Positions 7,390-13,115 of a DNA stretch of 39,034 nt are shown piece after piece (the first letter of the stretch is position 1; the number at the start of each line of letters is the position of its first letter). Origin of the DNA: a virus. Both the position numbers and the translations under genes were made by a program. The stretch is taken from positions 1-39,034 of the IMG/VR virus record IMGVR_UViG_3300042406_000792; one strand, given 5' to 3'. Under the pieces are notes generated by a model, which was not told where the DNA came from, ran no database searches, and saw nothing but the letters and a program-made list of their open reading frames with translations.

Positions 7390-9464
7390 TCCGGTAGCCT
7401 CCACCATTGCTTGCCGTCGCGCTCCTCTTGTTCCACCCGGGCGCCTTCCTTGGCTTTATATAGCCGACTTGAACCGATGCCAGAAGCCTGAGCATCATTC
7501 CGGATATGGGAGACCCGCTTCGGGCCCATGGCCAAGGCCTCCCGTAACCAATCCATGTCGCCTCCCAGGTTTGCCGCGGGCCTGCCCGGTTCGCCGCCAA
7601 CATCGTCGGCGCCTCGGGGCGGGTCAAGATCGTATTCATTGCCGCCGCTGTCCATTGTTACCCCAAGCGCCGGCGGTTTCTTGCTGTTGGTTTTCGAGAC
7701 TTGCAGCCGGCGCCGATTCTCGGCTGTTGCATCCGGCGCGTCAAGGTTAATGACCTGCCGCACCGCGCCAACAATCCGATTGCCCAGTACCTGCCCGGTA
7801 CGGTTTAAATGAGTGACCAGCACGATTGAAACGTTGCACCGGGTGGCGATCTCCGCCAGGGGCTTGAAGAAGGCCTTGGCTTCCTCGGGGCGCCCTTGGT
7901 TCCTATCGGTGGCGTTGCCGCAAGTATCGACAAACACCACCACCGGTTGCACCCTCCGGATTCGGCGCTCCAATGCTGCTAAGTCCTCGATGCTGTCTAG
8001 GTTCGTGCCGGCGTATGGGTTGGAACGGTTTCCGTTAAGAACAATAGCTTCCGGAGCAAACCCGAATTCTCCCGGTATGGTTCCCAGTTCAGCCCATTGG
8101 CTATCGGCTGCAATCCACATGACGCGAGAGCCCACCGGGTGCGTTGCCGGCGTGCCGTCGGGCCAAGGAAGGCCCAACCATAGGCGCCGAGCGATGTCGG
8201 CGCATAGGCGAGTTTTACCAATGCCGGGGTCGCTTGCCAAGCAAGTGAGCGTTCCGCGTTGAATCCACCCCGGCCAAGTCCACGTTATCGTAGCTTGGAG
8301 GGCGATAAGGTCCGCCGCGGTTGCGTCTGGGTCGCCTTCCGGCGGTATATCCTCCGGCACTGACTCCGGCCCGAGGTAAGGTGCCGCGGGCCTTGGTGCA
8401 GGCCTTCCCGCGGGCTGGGCCTGCCTGCCGGCGCCAAGTAACCGGCCCACATCCTTGGCGTTCTTCGCCGCGCTGTTGATCTTGTGCACCAACTCCGGCT
8501 CTGTCCACGGTGGCACGCAAGTCTGATTCCATTCTCGGAGCAGGGCCAGCGCTGTCTCCTGATCCAGCCCGAAGCCTTCCACCAGCTCCATGGCCGCATG
8601 ATAGGTCTGCCCATGGCCACCGCTTCCGCTAACCGCTCCCGGGATCTTCGCCAGGTATGCCCGGGCCCGCGCCACGGTGTCCGGCTCGGTGCGTTGGCGC
8701 TCCAGGCTTTGAAGGGCTGCCGTTTGTCTGGCCCACGCGCCGACAAGCCCCACCTCGATGGCTCGGTTGTTGGTCTCGCGGGTGGCTTCGTCCAATACCG
8801 CCGCGGGGGCGCTTGCCACAAATGCGATTCGTTGGGGCCTGTCGTCGGTGTTGGGTCCCTTGCGTGCCTTAGTGCCGTACAATTTCCAAATCCGCGCCGC
8901 GTTGTACGTGACACAATCCACCGCCGCCGCTTCGGTGTCGCACCTCTTCGCCAGTTCCGCCAGGATCATCTTGTGCCGGGTCCGGCTGTCGTCATCGTTG
9001 GGCCAGTCTATCGGGTAGCAAAGGTGCCACCCGTTGCCGGAGCTGCCAATAACCGGTGCCACTAATCCCGCGGCGCCCATGATTGCTTGAACGTGTGAAG
9101 CAACTTGCCACGCCGCGGCGCGCTCCGCTTCGCTTGCGTTGCTGCCGGTGGGCCTTGTCGGGTCGATGTCAATCAACAACCACCGCCGGCGCAGGATGTC
9201 GGCGTCTCGCGTGCAGACTGTCGCCGGGCCAATCTGCCCGAGGCGCCGCGCCGCCAATCTGGGCGCCACGGGGTTGGGTGTAAAGTAAATGCCGGTTGCT
9301 TGACTTCGCTCAAGGTCTGCCACGGCCCGGGCTGCTGCGTCAAGGTCTTCGTGCCGATACCAACCGCATACCGCGCCGGCGGGAAGGAAGGCCCGAATCT
9401 CGATTATGTCGCCGGGTTCTGTGAAATACTCGAGGCATTCCAATACTCGCTCTTGCTCCGTCAT
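7386..9464 (-). CDS. Primase-helicase (prim-pol-like plus RepA/RecA-type ATPase)
   Basis: This 692-aa protein starts at the ATG at 9464, preceded by GAGGAAG. Residues 95-200 resemble an archaeo-eukaryotic primase core: WLLIDIDP (D99 and D101), SGNGWHL (142-148) and NAARIWKLYGTKARKG. Residues 280-335 match the helical primase C-terminal domain. Residues 400-620 are a RecA-fold helicase/ATPase: Walker A ASDPGIGKT (410-418), Walker B VVVFVD (508-513) and VLVTHLNRTG. A short basic tail follows. It would prime and unwind DNA at phage forks. No phage DNA polymerase is seen, so the host polymerase is presumably recruited. Confidence 0.88.
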   Translation of the reverse strand: MTEQERVLECLEYFTEPGDIIEIRAFLPAGAVCGWYRHEDLDAAARAVADLERSQATGIYFTPNPVAPRLAARRLGQIGPATVCTRDADILRRRWLLIDIDPTRPTGSNASEAERAAAWQVASHVQAIMGAAGLVAPVIGSSGNGWHLCYPIDWPNDDDSRTRHKMILAELAKRCDTEAAAVDCVTYNAARIWKLYGTKARKGPNTDDRPQRIAFVASAPAAVLDEATRETNNRAIEVGLVGAWARQTAALQSLERQRTEPDTVARARAYLAKIPGAVSGSGGHGQTYHAAMELVEGFGLDQETALALLREWNQTCVPPWTEPELVHKINSAAKNAKDVGRLLGAGRQAQPAGRPAPRPAAPYLGPESVPEDIPPEGDPDATAADLIALQATITWTWPGWIQRGTLTCLASDPGIGKTRLCADIARRLWLGLPWPDGTPATHPVGSRVMWIAADSQWAELGTIPGEFGFAPEAIVLNGNRSNPYAGTNLDSIEDLAALERRIRRVQPVVVFVDTCGNATDRNQGRPEEAKAFFKPLAEIATRCNVSIVLVTHLNRTGQVLGNRIVGAVRQVINLDAPDATAENRRRLQVSKTNSKKPPALGVTMDSGGNEYDLDPPRGADDVGGEPGRPAANLGGDMDWLREALAMGPKRVSHIRNDAQASGIGSSRLYKAKEGARVEQEERDGKQWWRLPE

Positions 9465-9485
9465 GTTCTTCCTCTCCGTAGGGGG

Positions 9486-9511
9486 GCGCCGGCACCCGAA
9501 GGCGCCGGCGC
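9486..9511 (-). terminator. Very stable GC hairpin with UUCG tetraloop between SSB-like and primase genes
   Basis: Read on the minus strand, an 11-nt arm GCGCCGGCGCC and an arm GGUGCCGGCGC flank a UUCG loop. All 11 positions pair, with one G-U. C(UUCG)G is an exceptionally stable tetraloop. It lies 22 nt upstream of the primase-helicase ATG and 18 nt after the SSB-like stop. No U tract follows (CCCCCC), so a plain intrinsic terminator is unlikely. An mRNA-processing, stability or attenuation role fits better. Confidence 0.75.
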
Positions 9512-9529
9512 GTTGCTGGTCAATCAAGA

Positions 9530-10012
9530 CTAGAAGGGCATATCGTCCTTATCGAAACTTGGTTCTACCGGTTGGGGCATGGAAGGCGCCACCGATACTA
9601 TCCGGATGTTGTGCCACGGCTTGCCGGCTTGGCTAAGTCCCGAGGTCTTGTTGCACCGGAAGGCCTTGCCCACCAGGCTCGGCACCGTCTCCCGTAGCAT
9701 GCGGGAGAAAGGTTTGCCGGCTGCTACCGTCCACTCATGAACTGGGTAGCCAAGAATTGCAAGGTCGGCGCCCAAAAGGTTTGCGCTTAGTGGGGTGCGA
9801 AAAAACGTTGCCGCTTCGCATACCGTGCCGGTAAATGGTCCGGCTGTCACCCGGTACCGCCACCGCAGAATAGTCTCCCCGGTTTTGTCCAACTGGACAA
9901 GCTCGGCGTGAACTATTTCAAGCTGGTACGGGCCATCCTCAAGCGCTTCCAGGCCCGCGGGCCTGTTGTTATTCGACGGGTTGAACGCATGGTCAAACTG
10001 GTCTAGGCTCAC
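9530..10012 (-). CDS. Single-stranded DNA-binding-like protein
   Basis: This 160-aa protein starts at a GTG (10012) that overlaps the upstream stop as GTGA, with GGAGAAGGAAA just before it. It has a compact beta-rich core (YQLEIVHAELVQLDKTG, LRWRYRVTAGPFTG, CEAATFF) and ends in an acidic tail FDKDDMPF. Ending in DDxPF is the hallmark of SSB proteins, which recruit partners through this tip. The gene order annealing protein, SSB, primase-helicase supports the call. The core looks like the DUF669-type phage family more than a bacterial SSB. Confidence 0.75.
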   Translation of the reverse strand: MSLDQFDHAFNPSNNNRPAGLEALEDGPYQLEIVHAELVQLDKTGETILRWRYRVTAGPFTGTVCEAATFFRTPLSANLLGADLAILGYPVHEWTVAAGKPFSRMLRETVPSLVGKAFRCNKTSGLSQAGKPWHNIRIVSVAPSMPQPVEPSFDKDDMPF

Positions 10013-10758
10013 TTTCCTTCTCCTTGAATAGCGGTTCGTTCCTCGATCATCATTTGCAGGTCGGCAATAACGTTTGCCGCTTGCACCGCGGTGAGATCCG
10101 CGGATGCCTTTACCCCGTAGTGCTCTTTCACGCCAAGCCAAAAGGCTGCATCGACCCCGGCTTCTCGCCCAAGGCGCGCCATTTCTGCCAGCGCCTTTAC
10201 CCCGGCCTTTCGTTCCGCCGGTGCTGTCGGTGCTGTCGGTGTTGTCGGTGCAGGTAGCGCCAAGGGTTCCGGCGCCGCCCCGGGAATGCTTTCAACTTCT
10301 GACTCGTCTAACATCCCAAGGCCGCATATTGAAAGCGTCACGCGCCGCTTTGCCTTGGTCTCCGCCTTCATAAGCGCGTTGGCTATTGCGTCCCCTTGAA
10401 GGCCTTTCACCGGTACCGCGCCGGTGCTTTCATCTGTCCTGCCGTCTGGCATGGTGGCCCGTGCCGTCACTACGTGCACGCCGTCGGTGGTTTCGCGGCT
10501 GACGATTGCCACCGATACTCGGTGAACGCGCCTTAGCTGGTCGGTTGCGTCTCGGCGCGCGTACAACACCAACTTGCCACTAAGCCGGAGGTACTGAAAC
10601 GGTTGGCTTTCCAGCGTAAGCCCGGTGGCCTCGCAGATTCTGCGCACCAGCTCGAGACGCTCCGCGGGTTGCAGGCGCTCGAGGTTGCCATCGACCACCG
10701 CGGTTTCCCATCGTTCCGCGGTGCTTTCCATCGGCATCAATTCACTTGCTGTTGTCAT
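10009..10758 (-). CDS. Putative single-strand annealing recombinase
   Basis: This 249-aa protein starts at the ATG at 10758, with GAGAGGAAC before it. The central part has a strand-rich region (YLRLSGKLVLYARRDATDQL) followed by GAVPVKGLQGDAIANAL and MKAETKAKRRVTLSICGLG, a signature I associate with phage Rad52/RecT-like annealing proteins. A Pro/Ala/Thr linker (PAPTTPTAPTAP), encoded by a 9-bp tandem repeat at 10220-10250, leads to a helical C-terminus. It would pair complementary single strands in replication-coupled recombination. Family membership is from pattern memory, so moderate confidence. Confidence 0.65.
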   Translation of the reverse strand: MTTASELMPMESTAERWETAVVDGNLERLQPAERLELVRRICEATGLTLESQPFQYLRLSGKLVLYARRDATDQLRRVHRVSVAIVSRETTDGVHVVTARATMPDGRTDESTGAVPVKGLQGDAIANALMKAETKAKRRVTLSICGLGMLDESEVESIPGAAPEPLALPAPTTPTAPTAPAERKAGVKALAEMARLGREAGVDAAFWLGVKEHYGVKASADLTAVQAANVIADLQMMIEERTAIQGEGK

Positions 10759-10948
10759 TGTTCCTCTCCCTTCTAATTTCTGAACGATCAATCCTTACGT
10801 TGGGCCCGGCTGTAATCCGAAGTGACACCCTGCCACCCGCCGCCGCCTCCACACATATCACACATTCGTTCTCCCCTTCGCCGATTACGAGCTCTTCGCC
10901 GACTTTACGGTTTAAGTAGAGCCCACCGAAACTTGGCCCGTATGTCAT
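10742..10948 (-). CDS. csrA: CsrA/RsmA-like RNA-binding translational regulator
   Basis: This 68-aa protein starts at the ATG at 10948, with GGAGG 9 nt upstream. After a 9-residue extension it matches the CsrA consensus: LYLNRKVGEELVIGEG (compare LTRKxGExxxIG), then RVSLRITAGPNVRIDRSEI (compare RIGIxAPxxVxVxRxEI). The RNA-contacting positions appear retained: the arginine of LNRK (R14) and R55 of DRSEI. CsrA dimers bind GGA motifs in hairpin loops and block or activate translation. The three leader hairpins with AAGGA loops about 1.2-2 kb upstream on the same strand are obvious candidate targets. Confidence 0.9.
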   Translation of the reverse strand: MTYGPSFGGLYLNRKVGEELVIGEGENECVICVEAAAGGRVSLRITAGPNVRIDRSEIRRERNNDNSK

Positions 10949-11205
10949 CTTGAAACCTCCATGGTTATGTGGGCCGCTACCGGCCCTTGATTGATTGTGA
11001 TGGTAACCGTTTCCGCGTGCCGGCACCCGGCAACAAGCGCCAGGAGCGCCAAGCCCCACCGGATTGGCGGGCGCCCCTTCGGCACCCATGGACGGTATAC
11101 CACGGGTTTGGCTGCTTCGGCTTCCGCCTTGGCCTTGGCTTCCTGTTCTGCCAGCGCTTCAACCGCCGGCTGTATTTCTTCGGGTTTTAAATCAGGCGCT
11201 TTCAC
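10945..11205 (-). CDS. Putative membrane-anchored or lipoprotein-like small protein (86 aa)
   Basis: The GTG at 11205 has GGAGG 7 nt upstream and is preferred over the ATG at 11235. The first 50 residues are charged and Ala/Glu/Lys-rich (VEALAEQEAKAKAEAEAAK), followed by YRPWVPKGRPPIRW and a short hydrophobic stretch GLALLALVAGC that ends in a lipobox-like VAGC. The tail (VTITINQGPVAAHITMEV) is beta-rich. Because the hydrophobic part is internal, a classical lipoprotein is uncertain. The stop overlaps the csrA start as ATGA. Confidence 0.6.
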   Translation of the reverse strand: MKAPDLKPEEIQPAVEALAEQEAKAKAEAEAAKPVVYRPWVPKGRPPIRWGLALLALVAGCRHAETVTITINQGPVAAHITMEVSR

Positions 11206-11383
11206 GGTGAGGCCTCCGTGCTTTGACGCATTCAAGGCCTGAGTGAGTGATGCCGTTGGCTAATTCGCCTACCTTCCACAAGCGCTTGTAAAGCTGGTCC
11301 TCGTCAAGATTGGCAAGATCATCGACAAGGCGCGTCGCCGCATACGATAGAGCCAGCAGACGCATCGTAAATTCTTCTTCCAT
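11192..11383 (-). CDS. Hypothetical small helical protein (63 aa)
   Basis: The ATG at 11383 begins MEEEFTMRLLALSYAATRL and is preceded by a GGAGATGGAAA stretch. The whole product is predicted helical (LVDDLANLDEDQLYKRLW) with a basic tail ARRPHRE. It overlaps the next gene by 14 bp. No family recognised. It is the first gene of the stretch that runs on through csrA into the replication genes. Confidence 0.6.
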   Translation of the reverse strand: MEEEFTMRLLALSYAATRLVDDLANLDEDQLYKRLWKVGELANGITHSGLECVKARRPHRESA

Positions 11384-11515
11384 TGGCTTTCCATCTCCTG
11401 AAATAAGTGAGCAGGCCTGTGACAAAGAACCCTCGGGGCCACGCACCCCGCGCCAGGCCTGCCCGGTTTCCCCACGCGGTATCTACCGGGTGGGGGTGGC
11501 GGGAAGGCCTGCCGA

Positions 11516-11755
11516 TTAGTCGGCCATAGTCCAGAACCTTGAACCGAGCCCGCTTATTGCGCCATCGGCGCCAACGGTAGCGTACACGGTGTCCTTGCGG
11601 CTGAACCCGTCATTCTGCGATAGCATCCATTTACCGGGCTTTGATAGCACTACCCTAGAACCCATTTTCGGGGCCCACTCTCCGGTAGCAACGTGTTTGG
11701 CGCAAATTTTGCCACGGCTGCACTGAGCGTACTGTCCTGAAATCTGAATTTCCAT
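11516..11755 (-). CDS. Hypothetical small basic protein (79 aa)
   Basis: The ATG at 11755 has GTAGGAAG just upstream. The product is beta-rich with two Cys (QCSRGKICAKHVATGEW) and the segment GSRVVLSKPGKWMLSQ, perhaps a small SH3-like or OB-like barrel. The upstream region contains GGGTCGCACAGGATTAGGAAAT, which weakly resembles the operator/-10 block of the three cassettes to its right, so it may be a fourth, degenerate cassette. Function unknown. Confidence 0.6.
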   Translation of the reverse strand: MEIQISGQYAQCSRGKICAKHVATGEWAPKMGSRVVLSKPGKWMLSQNDGFSRKDTVYATVGADGAISGLGSRFWTMAD

Positions 11756-11840
11756 CTTCCTACTCCGTAAAGATTTCCTAATCCTGTGCGACCCAGACCC
11801 CGAAGGGTTTCGCCCCGGCGCCCCGGGGCTCATCAGTGGG

Positions 11841-12209
11841 TTATCGTTTGAACCAGCGCTGCCCCGCGTTCCACCGGGTAATCATATCGTTTATCTGGTC
11901 GATGGTCTTGCCGTAGTAATTCATCGTGTGTTGGCTGCACCTTACAACCGCTACGCCGTCAATCACAATCCCAAACACTCCGGCAAACTGGCGGTAAAGG
12001 CTAATCATGCCCGCTTCCGGCGCCACTTCCCAAACGTATGGTGCAATTTCTTGTTTGCCTTGGCCGCGCTTGGTGCTGCCGTTGCGCTTGCTGTTTTGAG
12101 CCACCGTGTTAATAAACTTTCCGCCTTCATACCATTCGCCGTTAGCTCCGAATTCGCCGCCGGCTGCTGCTCGCTTGGTGTTCATGGTCCCGTCTCCCGT
12201 TTGTGTCAC
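11841..12209 (-). CDS. Cassette protein 3, hypothetical (122 aa from GTG, 114 aa from ATG)
   Basis: Either the GTG at 12209, overlapping the leader-frame stop as GTGA, or the ATG at 12185 begins the protein; the SD-like GGGAGACGGG favours the ATG. It has a basic N-terminal half (GEWYEGGKFINTVAQNS, KRNGSTKRGQGKQE) and a beta-rich C-terminal half (SLYRQFAGVFGIVIDGVAVVR). I know similar uncharacterised proteins from phage early regions, no function. It is transcribed from its own TTGACA promoter with the conserved leader hairpin. Confidence 0.7.
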   Translation of the reverse strand: MTQTGDGTMNTKRAAAGGEFGANGEWYEGGKFINTVAQNSKRNGSTKRGQGKQEIAPYVWEVAPEAGMISLYRQFAGVFGIVIDGVAVVRCSQHTMNYYGKTIDQINDMITRWNAGQRWFKR

Positions 12210-12232
12210 CTAGAACCATCCTTCGGTTCCAT
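12206..12232 (-). CDS. Leader micro-ORF of cassette 3 (8 codons)
   Basis: The ATG is six bases downstream of the -10 box, so transcription would start at or next to its A and the message would be leaderless. It reads MEPKDGSR and stops with TGA overlapping a GTG start of the main gene (GTGA). The first five residues match those of the cassette 1 leader (MEPKD). Translation is inferred, not shown. Confidence 0.45.
   Translation of the reverse strand: MEPKDGSR
12211..12231 (-). ncRNA. Leader hairpin of cassette 3, AAGGA loop
   Basis: Arms 12231-12224 (UGGAACCG) and 12218-12211 (UGGUUCUA) pair at all eight positions, including two G-U pairs, around a 5-nt AAGGA loop (12223-12219). This is the best paired of three positionally equivalent hairpins at 12659-12679 and 13019-13039. 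ANGGA in a hairpin loop is the classical CsrA target. The same loop also resembles a Shine-Dalgarno core. Confidence 0.65.
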
Positions 12233-12266
12233 GCTTCTATCTTAATCAGCGTCGCGACCCTGTCAA
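12233..12266 (-). promoter_or_regulatory. Promoter and operator of cassette 3
   Basis: The -35 TTGACA (12266-12261) is perfect, the spacer is 16 bp and contains the 8-bp palindrome GTCGCGAC (12258-12251), and the -10 is TAAGAT (12244-12239). Six bases (AGAAGC) separate the -10 from the leader ATG. The same spacing is found at 12687-12714 and 13047-13074. Confidence 0.8.
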
Positions 12267-12268
12267 GA

Positions 12269-12293
12269 GGTTCCGGAAGATTTTTCCGGAACC
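12269..12293. terminator. Perfect hairpin upstream of promoter 3
   Basis: A 10-bp perfect stem (GGTTCCGGAA / TTCCGGAACC) with a 5-base loop lies between the stop of the 108-aa gene and the next -35 box. For leftward transcripts it would end the preceding message just before the next promoter. No U tract follows in that direction, so termination efficiency is uncertain. A counterpart lies at 12717-12742. Confidence 0.6.
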
Positions 12294-12306
12294 CCGAAAA
12301 GTTTTC

Positions 12307-12633
12307 TTATAAGGCTTCAATGGTGAGGCCGCGGTCCTTGGCGATTTTTTCCGCCAAGCGCTGAGCGCTGCGTTCGCTCCGGCAATCATAAACCTTGCCG
12401 ACCCATTCCCCATCAATCATCAGGCCCACGCACCAAATTAACGTTTCGTCATCGTCACCCACTTCTTGGGCTTCGGTGATCGCCACGTAGTATTGCGATT
12501 GGATTTCTGGAAGCTCTTCGGCTTCGGTGTCACCGACAAACCCGGTGAACTTCATGAACTGCTGATCGTCGGAGCGGTGATCAACGTTTCCGTTGTAGTC
12601 GGTGTTGACAAAGTTAAAGTAGGTCTGGCTCAT
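12307..12633 (-). CDS. Cassette protein 2, hypothetical (108 aa)
   Basis: The ATG at 12633 (MSQTYFNFVN) has the SD GGAGAACGGA upstream and overlaps the leader-frame stop as ATGA. The product is acidic (GDTEAEELPE, EVGDDDET) with a C-terminal helix containing SERSAQRLAEKIAKD, which looks like a small alpha/beta domain. No relationship to the other two cassette proteins is visible, so only the upstream regions are shared. Confidence 0.7.
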   Translation of the reverse strand: MSQTYFNFVNTDYNGNVDHRSDDQQFMKFTGFVGDTEAEELPEIQSQYYVAITEAQEVGDDDETLIWCVGLMIDGEWVGKVYDCRSERSAQRLAEKIAKDRGLTIEAL

Positions 12634-12680
12634 GTTCCGTTCTCCGTGTTGGCGTTTCTGACTGCGTCCTTCGCTGTCAT
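12630..12680 (-). CDS. Leader micro-ORF of cassette 2 (16 codons)
   Basis: It reads MTAKDAVRNANTENGT and stops with TGA overlapping the main ATG (ATGA). It has the same length as the cassette 1 leader frame (16 aa) and shares K-D near the start and TENG near the end. Its ATG is six bases after the -10 box, predicting a leaderless start. The shared TENG partly reflects the conserved SD sequence underneath, so peptide conservation alone is weak evidence of function. Confidence 0.5.
   Translation of the reverse strand: MTAKDAVRNANTENGT
12659..12679 (-). ncRNA. Leader hairpin of cassette 2, AAGGA loop
   Basis: Arms UGACAGCG (12679-12672) and CGCAGUCA (12666-12659) form seven pairs with one A-A mismatch around AAGGA (12671-12667). 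Compared with the cassette 1 hairpin, the stem next to the loop changes from CCG/CGG to GCG/CGC, a compensating change. An outer pair also changes from G-C to A-U. Confidence 0.65.
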
Positions 12681-12686
12681 GCCTGT

Positions 12687-12714
12687 ATTATGATCAATGT
12701 CGCAACAATGTCAA
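12687..12714 (-). promoter_or_regulatory. Promoter and operator of cassette 2
   Basis: The -35 is TTGACA (12714-12709), the spacer is 16 bp containing GTTGCGAC (12706-12699), and the -10 is CATAAT (12692-12687). The six bases ACAGGC then lead to the leader ATG. This matches a strong host-type sigma-70 promoter. Confidence 0.82.
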
Positions 12715-12716
12715 GA

Positions 12717-12742
12717 GGGCCCGAAAGAATTTTTCCGGGCCC
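12717..12742. terminator. Near-perfect hairpin upstream of promoter 2
   Basis: The arms GGGCCCGAAA and TTTCCGGGCCC pair with a single bulged base around a 5-base loop. The hairpin sits between the 79-aa gene stop and the next -35, like the one at 12269-12293. Together they suggest insulated single-gene units. Neither has a U tract downstream in the leftward direction. Confidence 0.55.
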
Positions 12743-12753
12743 GGAAGTTTTTC

Positions 12754-12993
12754 TTAGTTACGGTACTTGGCGCGAAAAGCAATCTCTTCATCGTTTGCAA
12801 TTTTCCAGCCAATTCCCTTCATGTTTGCATCGGCGATGTTGAAATGTTTTTCAAATCTGTGCTCGTCAGTTAAAACCGTATAAGCCAACCCGTATTTTTC
12901 TTGTTCACGATCACAAATCATTCCAAACGTTTTCTGCCCCATGTTGTGAAGAACCACTACCGTTCCAATTGCGATCCAGTGCTGCTTGTTCAT
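12754..12993 (-). CDS. Cassette protein 1, hypothetical (79 aa)
   Basis: The ATG at 12993 (MNKQHWIAIGTVVVLHN) has the SD GGAGAACGGA and overlaps the leader-frame stop as ATGA. The predicted fold is small alpha/beta (FGMICDREQEKYGLAYTVL). It has no recognised family. It is the promoter-proximal gene of the leftward early region and faces the rightward regulator, a position often used for the first early takeover proteins, which is inference only. Confidence 0.7.
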   Translation of the reverse strand: MNKQHWIAIGTVVVLHNMGQKTFGMICDREQEKYGLAYTVLTDEHRFEKHFNIADANMKGIGWKIANDEEIAFRAKYRN

Positions 12994-13040
12994 TTTCCGT
13001 TCTCCGTTTTCGTTGTCTTGGTCCCGTCCTTCGGTTCCAT
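12990..13040 (-). CDS. Leader micro-ORF of cassette 1 (16 codons)
   Basis: It reads MEPKDGTKTTKTENGK. The ATG is six bases after the -10 box and the TGA overlaps the main ATG (ATGA), so a ribosome ending here could restart on the cassette protein. Length and position equal those of the cassette 2 leader frame. No Shine-Dalgarno is possible upstream if transcription starts at the A. Confidence 0.5.
   Translation of the reverse strand: MEPKDGTKTTKTENGK
13019..13039 (-). ncRNA. Leader hairpin of cassette 1, AAGGA loop
   Basis: Arms UGGAACCG (13039-13032) and CGGGACCA (13026-13019) make UGG/CCA and CCG/CGG helices around a 2x2 AA/GA internal loop and present AAGGA (13031-13027). Counting further GGA sites, the leader holds four ANGGA motifs, two of them overlapping the SD of the main gene (ACGGAGAACGGA). 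Confidence 0.62.
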
Positions 13041-13046
13041 GCTTAA

Positions 13047-13074
13047 ATTCTAGTCGATGTTGCGACGCTGTCAA
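13047..13074 (-). promoter_or_regulatory. Promoter and operator of cassette 1 (leftward early promoter)
   Basis: The -35 is TTGACA (13074-13069), the spacer is 16 bp with GTCGCAAC (13066-13059), and the -10 is TAGAAT (13052-13047), followed by six bases and ATG. The operator-like motif also overlaps the probable -35 of the rightward regulator promoter, so one bound protein could control both directions. Confidence 0.85.
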
Positions 13075-13087
13075 CACGTGATACAAT
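13060..13087 (+). promoter_or_regulatory. Candidate rightward promoter of the regulator gene
   Basis: TTGCGA (13060-13065), a 16-bp spacer and TACAAT (13082-13087) fit a moderate sigma-70 promoter. The GGAG at 13103-13106 precedes the ATG at 13116. The -35 lies on the other strand of the GTCGCAAC motif in the leftward promoter spacer, consistent with a shared operator and autoregulation. Confidence 0.6.
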
Positions 13088-13115
13088 AAATTTTTCACCA
13101 CCGGAGAATTTTTCG

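Noticed and set aside
7019-7639. 206-codon version of the AT-rich small protein
   Set aside because: The upstream part is a shadow of the primase-helicase C-terminus and the 42-aa membrane protein. The coupled ATGATG at 7264 is the better start.
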